Below, one piece after another: positions 44,788 through 53,712 of a stretch of DNA of 64,000 nt. Position 1 is the first letter of the stretch. Each line of letters begins with the position of its first letter. The stretch comes from Paucibacter sediminis (GTDB lineage: Bacteria > Pseudomonadota > Gammaproteobacteria > Burkholderiales > Burkholderiaceae_C): assembly GCF_030254645.1 (NCBI RefSeq), contig NZ_CP116346.1, positions 2,607,973 through 2,671,972 on the forward strand, given 5' to 3'. A program made the translations under genes and the position numbers. Under the pieces are notes generated by a model. The model saw only the letters and a program-made list of their open reading frames with translations. It was not told the origin of the DNA and searched no databases.

Positions 44788-45266
44788 GCATGACGACGAC
44801 TCCCCCTTACCAGCAACTCGCCCGCAACGCCTATGGGCGCCTGGTGCTGATCGATGCCGAGGGTGTCGAGCATGTGGGCGTGAACCCGGTGCGCGCCCAC
44901 CCGATCTCGGCGCCCGACGAGGGCGTCTCCCTGGTCGGGCCGGACGGCCATGAGCTGGCCTGGATTGACCGCCTCTCGGCCCTGCCCAAGGCCGAGCGCG
45001 AGCTGCTGGAGAGCGAATTCGCCGCCCGCGAGTTCACCCCCACGGTGACGCGGCTGAAAAAGGTTTCGACCTTCTCCACCCCCAGCCTCTGGACGGTGGA
45101 GACCGACCGCGGCGAGGCCAGCTTCATCCTCAAGACCGAGGAAGACATCCGCCGCCTGGGCGAGGGGCGTCTGCTCATCACCACCAGCCACGGACTGCAA
45201 TTCATGGTGCAGGATCGCTTCGCGCTGGATCGTGGCTCCAAGAAGCTGCTGGAACGCTTCCTCTGA
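44784..45266 (+). CDS. DUF1854 protein, cyanophycin-associated
   Basis: A 160-residue soluble protein of the DUF1854 family (QLARNAYGRLVLIDAEGVEH, NPVRAHPISAPDEG, EASFILKTEEDIRRL). The function is unknown, but the family regularly sits downstream of the specialised ABC exporter near cyanophycin synthetase genes, as here. It overlaps the exporter stop as ATGA, so the two are made together and may form a complex. No catalytic residues can be proposed. Confidence 0.88.
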   Translation: MSMTTTPPYQQLARNAYGRLVLIDAEGVEHVGVNPVRAHPISAPDEGVSLVGPDGHELAWIDRLSALPKAERELLESEFAAREFTPTVTRLKKVSTFSTPSLWTVETDRGEASFILKTEEDIRRLGEGRLLITTSHGLQFMVQDRFALDRGSKKLLERFL

Positions 45267-45319
45267 TAAGTGCTTAGGTAATTCTGCAGGGGGCGCCGGA
45301 CGCTGCTGAGCCCTTACAA

Positions 45320-45345
45320 TTGACGTTTACGTAAACGTAAGTCAA
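45320..45345. promoter_or_regulatory. operator-like palindrome upstream of the acyl-CoA operon
   Basis: ACGTTTACGTAAACGT at 45323-45338 is a perfect 16-bp palindrome, framed by TTGAC and GTCAA arms (45320-45345), ending 19 bases before the thioesterase ATG. Symmetric TTTACGTAAA-type sites are used by regulators of branched-chain amino acid and fatty acid catabolism in proteobacteria (MerR-family LiuR; several TetR-family proteins). The genes downstream fit a LiuR regulon, but no such regulator gene is in the window. Confidence 0.6.
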
Positions 45346-45364
45346 CCCAAGCAGGAGCCGACCC

Positions 45365-45817
45365 ATGCAAGCAGCGGATCAGCATTACGCCCAGCGGGTG
45401 CGCGATTCCTTCGCCCTGCAGGCGGTGATGCACAAGACGCTGGGCGCGGAGTTGGGCGCGGTGGAGGCTGGCAGGGTGGTGATCACCATGGCGCACAAGC
45501 CCGAGTTGTGCCAGCAGCACGGCTTCCTGCATGCCGGCATCGTGTCCACGGCGCTGGACTCGGCCTGCGGCTATGCCGCCTACAGCCTGATGCCGGCCGA
45601 TGCGGCGGTGTTGACGATCGAATTCAAGATCAATCTGCTTGCGCCGGCGCGCGGGCCGCTGTTCCGCTTCGAGGGCCAGGTGGCCAAGGCCGGTCGTACC
45701 ATCAGCGTGGTCGAGGGCCGTGCCTATGGTTTCGAGGCCGGCGGCGAAGAAAAATTGGTGGCGACCATGAGCGCCACCGTGATGACGGTTCTGGGCCGCG
45801 ACGGCCTCAAACATTGA
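45365..45817 (+). CDS. PaaI-family hotdog thioesterase
   Basis: A 150-residue acyl-CoA thioesterase-like protein. The hotdog helix with the catalytic acid is visible (QQHGFLHAGIVSTALDSACG), followed by AAVLTIEFKINLLAPARG, the usual substrate-tunnel strand. GCAGGAG precedes the start. It is the first gene behind the palindromic operator and lies 21 bases before isovaleryl-CoA dehydrogenase. It probably recycles CoA from slow or toxic acyl intermediates of the pathway; the acyl preference is unknown. Confidence 0.88.
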   Translation: MQAADQHYAQRVRDSFALQAVMHKTLGAELGAVEAGRVVITMAHKPELCQQHGFLHAGIVSTALDSACGYAAYSLMPADAAVLTIEFKINLLAPARGPLFRFEGQVAKAGRTISVVEGRAYGFEAGGEEKLVATMSATVMTVLGRDGLKH

Positions 45818-45838
45818 TTGAAAAGTAGGAGACAAACC

Positions 45839-47017
45839 ATGAATCTGCCCGGCCTGAACTTCCAACTCGGCGAAGACATCGACGCGCTGCGCGACACCGT
45901 GCGCGCCTTTGCCGACGCCGAGATCGCCCCGCGTGCCGCGGCGATCGACCACAGCGACCAGTTCCCCATGGATCTGTGGCGCAAGATGGGCGAGCTGGGT
46001 ATCCTGGGCGTGACCGTGTCCGAGGAGTACGGCGGCGCCAATATGGGCTATCTGGCGCATATGGTGGCGATGGAGGAGATCAGCCGCGGTTCGGCCTCGG
46101 TGGGCCTGTCCTACGGCGCGCACAGCAACCTCTGTGTGAACCAGATCAACCGCAACGGCAATGCGGCGCAGAAGGCCAAGTACCTGCCCAAGCTGATCAG
46201 CGGCGAGCATGTGGGCGCGCTGGCGATGAGCGAGCCGGGCGCCGGCTCCGACGTTATCAGCATGAAGCTCAAGGCCGAGGACAAGGGTGGGGTTTACCTG
46301 CTTAACGGCAACAAGATGTGGATCACCAACGGCCCCGACGCCGACACCCTGGTGGTCTACGCCAAGACCGAGCCCGAGCTGGGTGCGCGCGGCGTCACCG
46401 CCTTCCTGATCGAGAAGGGCATGAAGGGTTTCTCGATCGCGCAGAAGCTCGACAAGCTGGGCATGCGCGGCAGCCATACCGGCGAGCTGGTGTTCCAGAA
46501 CGTCGAGGTGCCGGCCGAGAACGTGCTGGGTGCGGTGAACGGCGGCGCCAAGGTGCTGATGTCGGGCCTGGACTATGAGCGTGCCGTGCTCACCGGCGGC
46601 CCGCTGGGCATCATGCAAAGCGTGATGGACAACGTCATCCCCTACATCCACGACCGCAAGCAGTTCGGCCAGAGCATCGGCGAGTTCCAGCTCATCCAGG
46701 GCAAGGTGGCGGACATGTACACCGTGCTGCAGGCCGGCCGCAGCTTTGCCTACACGGTGGCCAAGAACCTCGACCTGCTGGGCAGCGAGCATGTGCGCCA
46801 GGTGCGCAAGGACTGCGCCTCGGTGATCCTCTGGACCGCCGAAAAGGCAACCTGGATGGCCGGCGAGGGCGTGCAGATCTTTGGCGGCAACGGCTATATC
46901 AACGAATACCCGCTGGGCCGCCTGTGGCGCGATGCCAAGCTGTATGAAATCGGCGCCGGCACCTCGGAGATCCGCCGCATGCTGATCGGCCGCGAGCTGT
47001 TCGCGGAGACCATGTAA
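45839..47017 (+). CDS. ivd: isovaleryl-CoA dehydrogenase
   Basis: A 392-residue FAD acyl-CoA dehydrogenase that oxidises isovaleryl-CoA to 3-methylcrotonyl-CoA in leucine breakdown. The catalytic glutamate lies in the [18 protein letters not shown] segment, the position characteristic of isovaleryl-CoA dehydrogenases (most other family members have it about 120 residues later). The FAD motifs [11 protein letters not shown] and [13 protein letters not shown] are intact, and the C-terminus [17 protein letters not shown] is typical. It is also called liuA. Methylcrotonyl-CoA carboxylase genes are not inside the window. Confidence 0.94.
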   Translation: MNLPGLNFQLGEDIDALRDTVRAFADAEIAPRAAAIDHSDQFPMDLWRKMGELGILGVTVSEEYGGANMGYLAHMVAMEEISRGSASVGLSYGAHSNLCVNQINRNGNAAQKAKYLPKLISGEHVGALAMSEPGAGSDVISMKLKAEDKGGVYLLNGNKMWITNGPDADTLVVYAKTEPELGARGVTAFLIEKGMKGFSIAQKLDKLGMRGSHTGELVFQNVEVPAENVLGAVNGGAKVLMSGLDYERAVLTGGPLGIMQSVMDNVIPYIHDRKQFGQSIGEFQLIQGKVADMYTVLQAGRSFAYTVAKNLDLLGSEHVRQVRKDCASVILWTAEKATWMAGEGVQIFGGNGYINEYPLGRLWRDAKLYEIGAGTSEIRRMLIGRELFAETM

Positions 47018-47052
47018 GCACAGCGACCCGCCGCCACCGCGACAATGCCGCC

Positions 47053-47733
47053 ATGAGTACTGAACTTCAAGAACTGCTGGACAGCAACAAGCATTGGGCC
47101 GCCGAGACCGAGGCGCGCGAACCCGGGTTTTTCTCGCGCCTGCTCAAGCAGCAGACGCCGCAATACCTGTGGATAGGCTGCGCCGACAGCCGCGTGCCGG
47201 CGAATGAGCTGGTGAACCTGCTGCCGGGCGAGCTGTTCGTGCACCGCAATGTTGCCAATGTGGTGGTGCACTCGGACCTCAACTGCCTCTCGGTGATGCA
47301 GTTCGCGGTGGACGCGCTGAAGGTCAAGCACATCATCGTGGTGGGCCATTCCAACTGCGGCGGCGTGCGTGCGGCCCTGTTGGACATGCGCACCGGCCTG
47401 GTGGACAACTGGCTGCGCCATGTGCAGGACGTGCGCAACCACCATCACGAATGGCTGGACAGCATCGACGCCAACCAGCGCGTCAACGCCCTGTGCGAGC
47501 TGAACGTGCTGGAGCAGGCCCGCAATGCCTGCCAGACCACGGTGGTGCAGGACGCCTGGGCGCGCGGCCAGGAGGTGGTGGTGCATGGCTGGGTCTATGG
47601 CCTGCACAACGGCCTGCTGGAGGATCTGCGCATCACGGTGGCCGCCGCGGACCAATTGGCCGCGGCCTTCCAGAAAGCCTTGAGTGCCGTCAAGGCCCGC
47701 TACGAGCGGGCCCGGATAAGCTCGGCGGACTGA
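47053..47733 (+). CDS. can: beta-class carbonic anhydrase
   Basis: A 226-residue zinc enzyme that interconverts CO2 and bicarbonate. Zinc ligands C43, H99 and C102 and the Asp45-Arg47 dyad are visible ([12 protein letters not shown] and [12 protein letters not shown]), in the same spacing as E. coli Can. It sits 35 bases after isovaleryl-CoA dehydrogenase. Supplying bicarbonate for the biotin-dependent 3-methylcrotonyl-CoA carboxylase step of leucine catabolism would explain its place in this operon. Confidence 0.95.
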   Translation: MSTELQELLDSNKHWAAETEAREPGFFSRLLKQQTPQYLWIGCADSRVPANELVNLLPGELFVHRNVANVVVHSDLNCLSVMQFAVDALKVKHIIVVGHSNCGGVRAALLDMRTGLVDNWLRHVQDVRNHHHEWLDSIDANQRVNALCELNVLEQARNACQTTVVQDAWARGQEVVVHGWVYGLHNGLLEDLRITVAAADQLAAAFQKALSAVKARYERARISSAD

Positions 47734-47752
47734 CCCTCAGCACAGAGCCGCG

Positions 47753-49558
47753 ATGTTCCCCCAGAAGCTCACCGACTCGCGCGCCTTCGAGATCGCGCAG
47801 ACCATGCTCGGTGGCTTCAATCGCCATTACCGCCTGTTCCGCGCCACCTCGGCCGCGGCCAAACAGCGCTTCGAGCGCGGCGACTGGCATGGCCAGCAGC
47901 GGGCCCAGCGCGAGCGCATCGAGTTCTACGACAAGCGCGTGGACGAGGGCATCGCGCTGCTGGAGGAGCGCTTCCAGGCCAGCCGGCTGGAGATGGAGGT
48001 CTGGCAGCAGGTCAAGCTGCACTACATCGGCCTGCTCACCAACCACCACCAGCCCGAGCTGGCCGAGACCTTCTTCAACTCGGTGTGCACGCGCATCCTG
48101 CACCACAGCTATTTCCACAACGATTTCATCTTTGTGCGGCCGGCCGTCTCCACCGAATACATCGAGAACGAAGAGCCCGCCGCCAAGCCCACCTTCCGCT
48201 GCTACTACCCGACGCGCGAGACCATGCACGAGACCATGGTGCGCATCGTCAACAACTTCCAGCTCGAGCGCGAGTTCGAGGATCTGGGTCGCGACGCCGA
48301 CCATGTGCTGAGCGCGGTGCAGCGCGAGTTGGGCCTGTTCCGCTGGCGTACCAATTTCCAGATCCAGGTGCTCTCGTCGCTGTTCTATCGCAACAAGGGC
48401 GCCTACCTGGTGGGCAAGATCATCAACGGCTTCACCGAGACGCCGTTCGCCCTGCCGATCCTGCACAACGAGCGCGGTCTGCTGCAGATCGATGCGGCGC
48501 TGTTCGGCGAGGACGAGTTGCTGATGCTGTTCAGCTTTGCGCGTGCCTACTTCATGGTGGATATGGAGGTGCCCAGCGCCTACGTGCAGTTCCTGCGCTC
48601 GATGATGCCCCGCAAGCCGCGCGCCGAGCTCTACAGCGCGATCGGCCTGCAGAAGCACGGCAAGAACCTGTTCTACCGCGACTTCCTCTACCACCTGCGC
48701 CACAGCAGCGACAAGTTCCGCATCGCGCCCGGCATCAAGGGCATGGTGATGCTGGTGTTCGACCTGCCCAGCTACCCCTTCGTCTTCAAGCTCATCAAGG
48801 ACTTCTTCCCGGCACAGAAGGAGACCTCGCGCGAGCTCATCCAGAGCAAGTACCTGCTGGTGAAGCAGCACGACCGGGTGGGCCGCATGGCCGACACGCT
48901 GGAGTACAGCAACGTCGCCTTCCCGCGCTACCGCTTCGAGGAAGAGCTGATCGCCGAGCTGAAGGCGTTCTGCCCCAGCCTGCTGGAAGAGCAGGGCGAT
49001 GACCTGGTGCTCAAGCATGTCTACATCGAGCGCCGCATGGTGCCGCTCAACATCTACATCCAGGAAGCCACGCCGCAGCAGCTGGAGCATGCGGTGATCG
49101 AGTACGGCAATGCCATCAAGGACCTGGTGGCCGCCAACATCTTCCCCGGTGACATGCTGTGGAAGAACTTCGGCGTCACACGCCACGGCAAGGTCGTGTT
49201 CTACGACTACGACGAGATCGAATACCTGACCGACTGCAACTTCCGCCGTGTGCCCGCGCCGCGCAACGAGGAGGAAGAAATGTCGGGCGAGATCTGGTAC
49301 CGGGTGGGGCCGCGCGACGTCTTTCCCGAAACCTTCGGCCCCTTTCTGTTGGGCCACCCGGGTGTGCGCGAGGTCTTCATGCGCCACCACGCCGATCTTC
49401 TCGACGCCGAGTTCTGGCAGGGCCACAAGCAGCGCATCCTGGCCGGCCATGTGCACGACGTCTTCCCCTATGAGGCGCACAAGCGCTTCTATGCCAGGCA
49501 TGGCAAGGCACTACCGGTGCTGGCCGAGCCCGAGCATCGCGAACTGCCGATCCAGTAA
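47753..49558 (+). CDS. aceK: isocitrate dehydrogenase kinase/phosphatase
   Basis: A 601-residue bifunctional regulator that phosphorylates and reactivates isocitrate dehydrogenase, steering isocitrate into the glyoxylate shunt when acetyl-CoA is the carbon source. The regulatory N-domain ([20 protein letters not shown]) is followed by the kinase-like C-domain ([75 protein letters not shown]). aceB and aceA are absent. Its position in a leucine-type operon links shunt control to acetyl-CoA-producing catabolism. Confidence 0.97.
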   Translation: MFPQKLTDSRAFEIAQTMLGGFNRHYRLFRATSAAAKQRFERGDWHGQQRAQRERIEFYDKRVDEGIALLEERFQASRLEMEVWQQVKLHYIGLLTNHHQPELAETFFNSVCTRILHHSYFHNDFIFVRPAVSTEYIENEEPAAKPTFRCYYPTRETMHETMVRIVNNFQLEREFEDLGRDADHVLSAVQRELGLFRWRTNFQIQVLSSLFYRNKGAYLVGKIINGFTETPFALPILHNERGLLQIDAALFGEDELLMLFSFARAYFMVDMEVPSAYVQFLRSMMPRKPRAELYSAIGLQKHGKNLFYRDFLYHLRHSSDKFRIAPGIKGMVMLVFDLPSYPFVFKLIKDFFPAQKETSRELIQSKYLLVKQHDRVGRMADTLEYSNVAFPRYRFEEELIAELKAFCPSLLEEQGDDLVLKHVYIERRMVPLNIYIQEATPQQLEHAVIEYGNAIKDLVAANIFPGDMLWKNFGVTRHGKVVFYDYDEIEYLTDCNFRRVPAPRNEEEEMSGEIWYRVGPRDVFPETFGPFLLGHPGVREVFMRHHADLLDAEFWQGHKQRILAGHVHDVFPYEAHKRFYARHGKALPVLAEPEHRELPIQ

Positions 49559-49581
49559 GTCTTTTTTGTAGGAGAACTCTC

Positions 49582-50760
49582 ATGTCCGACTCCATCGTCA
49601 TCGTCTCCGCCGCCCGCACGCCCATCGGTGGCCTGCTGGGTGATTTCTCGGGCCTGCAGGCCTGGGAGCTGGCCGCCGTGGCCATCAAGGCCGCGGTCGA
49701 GCGTGCCGGCGTGCCCGGCGACGCCATCCAGGAAGCCTTCATCGGCAACTGCCTGATGGCCGGCCAGGGCCAGGCCCCGGCACGCCAAGCCGTGCTCAAG
49801 GCCGGCCTGCCGCAATCGGTGGGCGCGGTGACGCTGTCCAAGATGTGCGGCGCCGGCATGCGCGCCACCATGTTTGCGCACGACACCCTGAAGGCCGAGA
49901 GCGCCGACATCCTGATCGCCGGCGGCATGGAATCGATGACCAATGCGCCCCACCTGATGTTCGCGCGCAAGGGCGTGAAGTACGGCGCCGCGCAGATGTA
50001 TGACCATATGGCCCTGGACGGCCTGGAAGACGCTTACGAGCGCGGCAAGGCCATGGGCGTGTTCGCCGAGCAATGCGTGGCCAAGTACGCGTTCACGCGC
50101 GAGGCGCAGGACGCCTTCGCGATCGCCTCCACCGAGCGTGCCAAGCGCGCCAACACCGACGGCAGCTTCACCTGGGAAATCGCCCCGGTGACGGTGGCCG
50201 GCCGCGCCGGTGACACCGTGTTCGACAAGGACGAGCAGCCCTTCAAGGCCAAGCTCGACAAGATCGCCGGCCTCAAGCCCGCCTTCAAGAAGGACGGCAC
50301 CATCACCGCCGCCACCTCGTCCAGCATCTCCGACGGCGCCGCCGCGATGGTGCTGATGCGCGAGAGCACCGCCGCCAAGCTGGGCCTGGCCCCGGTGGCG
50401 CGCATCGTCGGCACGGCCGTGCACGCGAATGCGCCGGAATGGTTCACCACCGCCCCGGTGGGCGCGATCCAGAAGCTGCTGGCCAAGAACGGCTGGGATG
50501 CCAAGAGCGTGGATCTGTGGGAAGTCAACGAAGCGTTTGCCGCCGTCACGATGGCGGCGATGGCCGAGTTCAAGCTGCCGCACGAGATCGTCAACGTGAA
50601 CGGTGGCGCCTGCGCGCTGGGCCACCCGATCGGTGCCTCGGGCGCCCGCATCATCGTCACCCTGCTGGGCGCGCTGAAGCACCGCGGCCTGAAGCGCGGC
50701 GTGGCGGCGCTGTGCATCGGCGGCGGCGAAGCGACTGCGGTCGGCGTGGAACTGCTCTGA
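49582..50760 (+). CDS. acetyl-CoA C-acetyltransferase (thiolase)
   Basis: A 392-residue thiolase. The acyl-accepting cysteine is C89 (LSKMCGAGMRAT), the catalytic histidine lies in GGACALGHPIGASGARI, and the second cysteine in GVAALCIGGGEATA. It splits acetoacetyl-CoA into two acetyl-CoA or runs in reverse. As part of the leucine-type operon it would process acetoacetate made by HMG-CoA lyase. A GTAGGAG site precedes the start. Its TGA overlaps the next ATG by one base. It could also supply polyhydroxybutyrate synthesis, but phaB and phaC are not adjacent. Confidence 0.94.
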   Translation: MSDSIVIVSAARTPIGGLLGDFSGLQAWELAAVAIKAAVERAGVPGDAIQEAFIGNCLMAGQGQAPARQAVLKAGLPQSVGAVTLSKMCGAGMRATMFAHDTLKAESADILIAGGMESMTNAPHLMFARKGVKYGAAQMYDHMALDGLEDAYERGKAMGVFAEQCVAKYAFTREAQDAFAIASTERAKRANTDGSFTWEIAPVTVAGRAGDTVFDKDEQPFKAKLDKIAGLKPAFKKDGTITAATSSSISDGAAAMVLMRESTAAKLGLAPVARIVGTAVHANAPEWFTTAPVGAIQKLLAKNGWDAKSVDLWEVNEAFAAVTMAAMAEFKLPHEIVNVNGGACALGHPIGASGARIIVTLLGALKHRGLKRGVAALCIGGGEATAVGVELL

Positions 50761-51428
50761 TGAGCAAGGCCCTGGTCATCGGCGCTTCGCGGGGCATAGG
50801 CCTCGAGTTCGTGCGCCAGTACCGCGCCGCCGGTGCCCAGGTGGTGGCCACGGCCCGCAGCGAGGAGGGCCTGGCGCGCCTGCGCGAGCTGGGCGCCAGC
50901 GCGCTCCGGCTCGATGTGGCCGACACGGCCAGCGCTGCCGGCCTGGCTTGGCAGATCGACGGCCACCAGTTCGACGAGGTCGTCATCGTGGCCGGTGTCT
51001 ACGGGCCGCGCATCGCCGGCCTGCAGACGCCCAGCGAGGCCGACTTTGATGCGGTGATGCACACCAATGTGCTGGGGCCCATGCGCGTGCTGCCGCAGCT
51101 GAGCGAGGCACTCGCGCCGGGCGCCAGGCTGGCCATCATCTCCTCGCGCATGGGCTCCATCGGCCTGCGCAGCAGCGGCAGCGGCTGGCTCTATCGCGCC
51201 TCCAAGGCGGCGGTGAATTCGGTGCTCAAGGACGCCTCGCTGCTGCTGCAGGACCAGGCCATCTGCATCAGCCTGCACCCCGGCTGGGTGCGCACCGAGA
51301 TGGGCGGCGAAGGCGCCGACATCGATGTGGCCACCAGCGTGGCCGGCATGCGCACCGTGCTGGCCACCCTCAAGCCCGCCCACAACGGCGGCTTTTTCAA
51401 TTACGACGGCCAAGCCCTGGCCTGGTGA
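50760..51428 (+). CDS. short-chain dehydrogenase/reductase
   Basis: A 222-residue NAD(P)-dependent SDR. The cofactor loop is VIGASRGIGLEFV (residues 6-18), the active-site serine lies in AIISSRMGSIG and the YxxxK pair in LYRASKAAVNSV. The length and the HPGWVRTEMGG C-terminal motif place it with CsgA/carbonyl-reductase-like SDRs. It is coupled to the thiolase by a one-base overlap and lies 9 bases before the acyl-CoA dehydrogenase, so it may act on a hydroxyacyl or carbonyl intermediate. The specific substrate is not known. Confidence 0.92.
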   Translation: MSKALVIGASRGIGLEFVRQYRAAGAQVVATARSEEGLARLRELGASALRLDVADTASAAGLAWQIDGHQFDEVVIVAGVYGPRIAGLQTPSEADFDAVMHTNVLGPMRVLPQLSEALAPGARLAIISSRMGSIGLRSSGSGWLYRASKAAVNSVLKDASLLLQDQAICISLHPGWVRTEMGGEGADIDVATSVAGMRTVLATLKPAHNGGFFNYDGQALAW

Positions 51429-51437
51429 GACGACCCT

Positions 51438-52568
51438 ATGCTTTTGAGTGACGACCATCGCGCGGTGCAAGACGCCGTGCGCGCCTTTGTGCAGGACCAG
51501 ATTGCCCCCAAGGCAGCCGAATGGGACAAGAGCCACCATTTCCCGGCCGCCGAACTCAAGGGCCTGGCGGAGCTGGGTTGCTATGGCGTGGCCGTGCCCA
51601 CCGAGTACGACGGCGCGGGCCTGGACTATCTGGCGCTTGCCATCATCCTGGAAGAGATCGGCGCCGGCGACGGCGCCACCTCCACCGTGGTGAGCGTCAA
51701 CAACTGCCCGGTCTGTTCGATCCTGATGGCCTTCGCCAACGAGGAACAGAAGCAGCGCTTCCTCAAGCCCCTGGCGCGCGGTGAGATGCTGGGCGCCTTC
51801 TGCCTCACCGAGCCGCATGTGGGTTCGGAGGCGGGCGGGCTCAAGACCACCGCGGTGCGTGACGGCGATCACTATGTGCTCAACGGCGTCAAGCAGTTCA
51901 TCACCAGCGGCAAGAACGGCGACGTGGCCATCGTGATGGCCGTCACCGACAAGGCCGCCGGCAAGAAGGGCATCAGCGCCTTCCTCGTGCCCACCAACAC
52001 GCCCGGTTATGTGGTGGCGCGCATCGAGGACAAGATGGGCCAGCATGCCAGCGACACGGCGCAGATCCTGTTCGAGAACTGCCGCATCCCGGCCGCCAAT
52101 CTGCTGGGCGAGGAGGGCCAGGGCCTGAAGATCGCGCTCTCGGGTCTGGAGGGCGGCCGCATCGGCATTGCCTCGCAGGCGGTGGGCATGGCGCGCGCGG
52201 CCTTCGAGGCGGCGCTCAAGTACAGCAAGGAGCGCAGCTCCTTCGGCCAGCCCATCTTCAACCACCAGGCGATCCAGTTCAAGCTCGCCGACATGGCCAC
52301 CCAGATCGAGGCCGCGCGCCAGTTGATCTGGCATGCCGCCAGCCTCAAGGACGCCGGCCAGCCCTGTCTCAAGCAGGCGGCGATGGCCAAACTCTTTGCC
52401 ACCGAGATGGCCGAGCGCGTCTGCTCGGACGCCATCCAGGTGCATGGCGGCTACGGCTATGTGAGCGACTTCCCGGTCGAGCGCATCTACCGCGATGTGC
52501 GCGTGTGCCAGATCTACGAGGGCACCTCCGAAGTGCAGAAGATCCTCATCGGCCGCGCCCTGGGCTGA
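51438..52568 (+). CDS. acyl-CoA dehydrogenase
   Basis: A 376-residue acyl-CoA dehydrogenase with FAD motifs FCLTEPHVGSEAGGL and QFITSGKNGDVAIVM, and a C-terminal catalytic-glutamate segment (VERIYRDVRVCQIYEGTSEV) of the short/branched-chain type. It is the last gene of the plus-strand operon from 45365. Which acyl-CoA it uses (isobutyryl, 2-methylbutyryl, butyryl) cannot be read from the sequence, but a branched-chain substrate fits its neighbours. A short convergent spacer separates it from the collagen-like gene. Confidence 0.94.
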   Translation: MLLSDDHRAVQDAVRAFVQDQIAPKAAEWDKSHHFPAAELKGLAELGCYGVAVPTEYDGAGLDYLALAIILEEIGAGDGATSTVVSVNNCPVCSILMAFANEEQKQRFLKPLARGEMLGAFCLTEPHVGSEAGGLKTTAVRDGDHYVLNGVKQFITSGKNGDVAIVMAVTDKAAGKKGISAFLVPTNTPGYVVARIEDKMGQHASDTAQILFENCRIPAANLLGEEGQGLKIALSGLEGGRIGIASQAVGMARAAFEAALKYSKERSSFGQPIFNHQAIQFKLADMATQIEAARQLIWHAASLKDAGQPCLKQAAMAKLFATEMAERVCSDAIQVHGGYGYVSDFPVERIYRDVRVCQIYEGTSEVQKILIGRALG

Positions 52569-52596
52569 AGGGCTTCAGGGGGCGGGGCCGTGGCGC

Positions 52597-53712
52597 TCAG
52601 TTGCTGACCATGGCCCAGCCGGTGCTCCAGTCGTCGGTGGTGGTGTTGAGCGTGTTGGCGCCGCTGTTCTGGCGCACGCAGGGGCCGATCACCCAGCTGC
52701 CTGCACCGGGCACAAAGCTGGTGCTGACGGCCGCCAGCGCGTGCACGTTCGCCGTCACCGGAATCACCTTGTAGCCGACGCCGGGTGACTGCACGGTTGT
52801 GCCGCCGCTGGACCGATAGCAGATGTCGACGCGCACGCTGTTGCTGGCGGTCGGCACGAAGGTCCATGAGCCGCTGGCGGAGATGCGCTGGCCGGCCGTC
52901 GTCGTCAAGCTGACGCTCGGCCCGATGGCGGTATAGGCCGTGTTGCTGAGCACGGTCTGCGTCGTCTGGCCGTTCCAGGCGCCGATGCTGACCACCCCCG
53001 TGGGCCCCTGCGGCCCGGTGGCGCCTACCGGGCCCTGCGCTCCGGCCTGCCCCTGCGCGCCGGTCGGCCCCGGCAGGCCCATGGGCCCCTGCGGCCCCGT
53101 CGCACCGGCCGGACCCATCGGGCCGATCGGCCCCTGGTCGGACAGCGTGATGTCCAGCCGCGCCACATGCGCCGTGGCGGTGTTCTCCTTGCTGTCGAAG
53201 AAGGCCACCGTGGCCGGTGCCGCGAGCGCGGGCGTCAGGGCCAGGCCGTAGTTGGAGCCCGGGTTGTTGACCCATTGCTTGACCAGGGCCGTGAGGTCCA
53301 CGTTGATGAACTGGTTGGCCGTGGAGACCGGCACGCCGGATGCCGTCGGCGCGCCCAGCACCGGGGCCGTTGCGCTGGTCACGGTGGCCTCGCTCCAGGC
53401 CGAGAAGGCCGGCGTCACATCGATCGCGCCGGCGCTGCCAACGCGGTTGACGTAGAGCAGCAGGCGGGCCGACACCACCTTGGCCGCGGTGGTGGCGGCC
53501 GGCAGCGTCGACAGGTCGAAGCGCAGCAGGCCCAGCGCGCCCGCCCCGACGTTGAGCGTCGTCACGGCACCGAAATTGGCCGCCGGCATGGCGCTGCTGA
53601 TGTGCGCGTCCGCGGCCAGCGGGGCATCGAGCGCGTGGGCGCTGAGGCTGAACAGGGCGCATGCGATCGCGGCGGCGATCGGGCTGGGCAGCGGCTTGCA
53701 GGTGGTGCTCAT
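52597..53712 (-). CDS. secreted DNRLRE-domain protein with collagen-like repeats
   Basis: A 371-residue exported protein. A signal peptide ends near ALFSLSAHA. A DNRLRE/CBM96-like domain follows (FGAVTTLNVGAGALGLLRFD, AFSAWSEATVTSATA, FINVDLTALVKQWV), then about 14 collagen-type Gly-X-Y triplets near residues 195-240 (GPIGPMGPAGATGPQGPMG and on), and a C-terminal globular domain with three cysteines that could act as trimerisation head. Such proteins form surface or appendage-like fibres. It is coupled by ATGA overlap to the upstream PEP-CTERM gene, so both are made together. Confidence 0.88.
   Translation of the reverse strand: MSTTCKPLPSPIAAAIACALFSLSAHALDAPLAADAHISSAMPAANFGAVTTLNVGAGALGLLRFDLSTLPAATTAAKVVSARLLLYVNRVGSAGAIDVTPAFSAWSEATVTSATAPVLGAPTASGVPVSTANQFINVDLTALVKQWVNNPGSNYGLALTPALAAPATVAFFDSKENTATAHVARLDITLSDQGPIGPMGPAGATGPQGPMGLPGPTGAQGQAGAQGPVGATGPQGPTGVVSIGAWNGQTTQTVLSNTAYTAIGPSVSLTTTAGQRISASGSWTFVPTASNSVRVDICYRSSGGTTVQSPGVGYKVIPVTANVHALAAVSTSFVPGAGSWVIGPCVRQNSGANTLNTTTDDWSTGWAMVSN

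Noticed and set aside
47690-49501. 603-codon minus-strand frame opposite aceK
   Set aside because: Shadow of aceK; its length reflects G+C bias only.
52950-53150. Tandem DNA repeats or CRISPR-like array
   Set aside because: The repetitive G/C triplets are the collagen-like Gly-X-Y codons of the minus-strand gene, without spacers.
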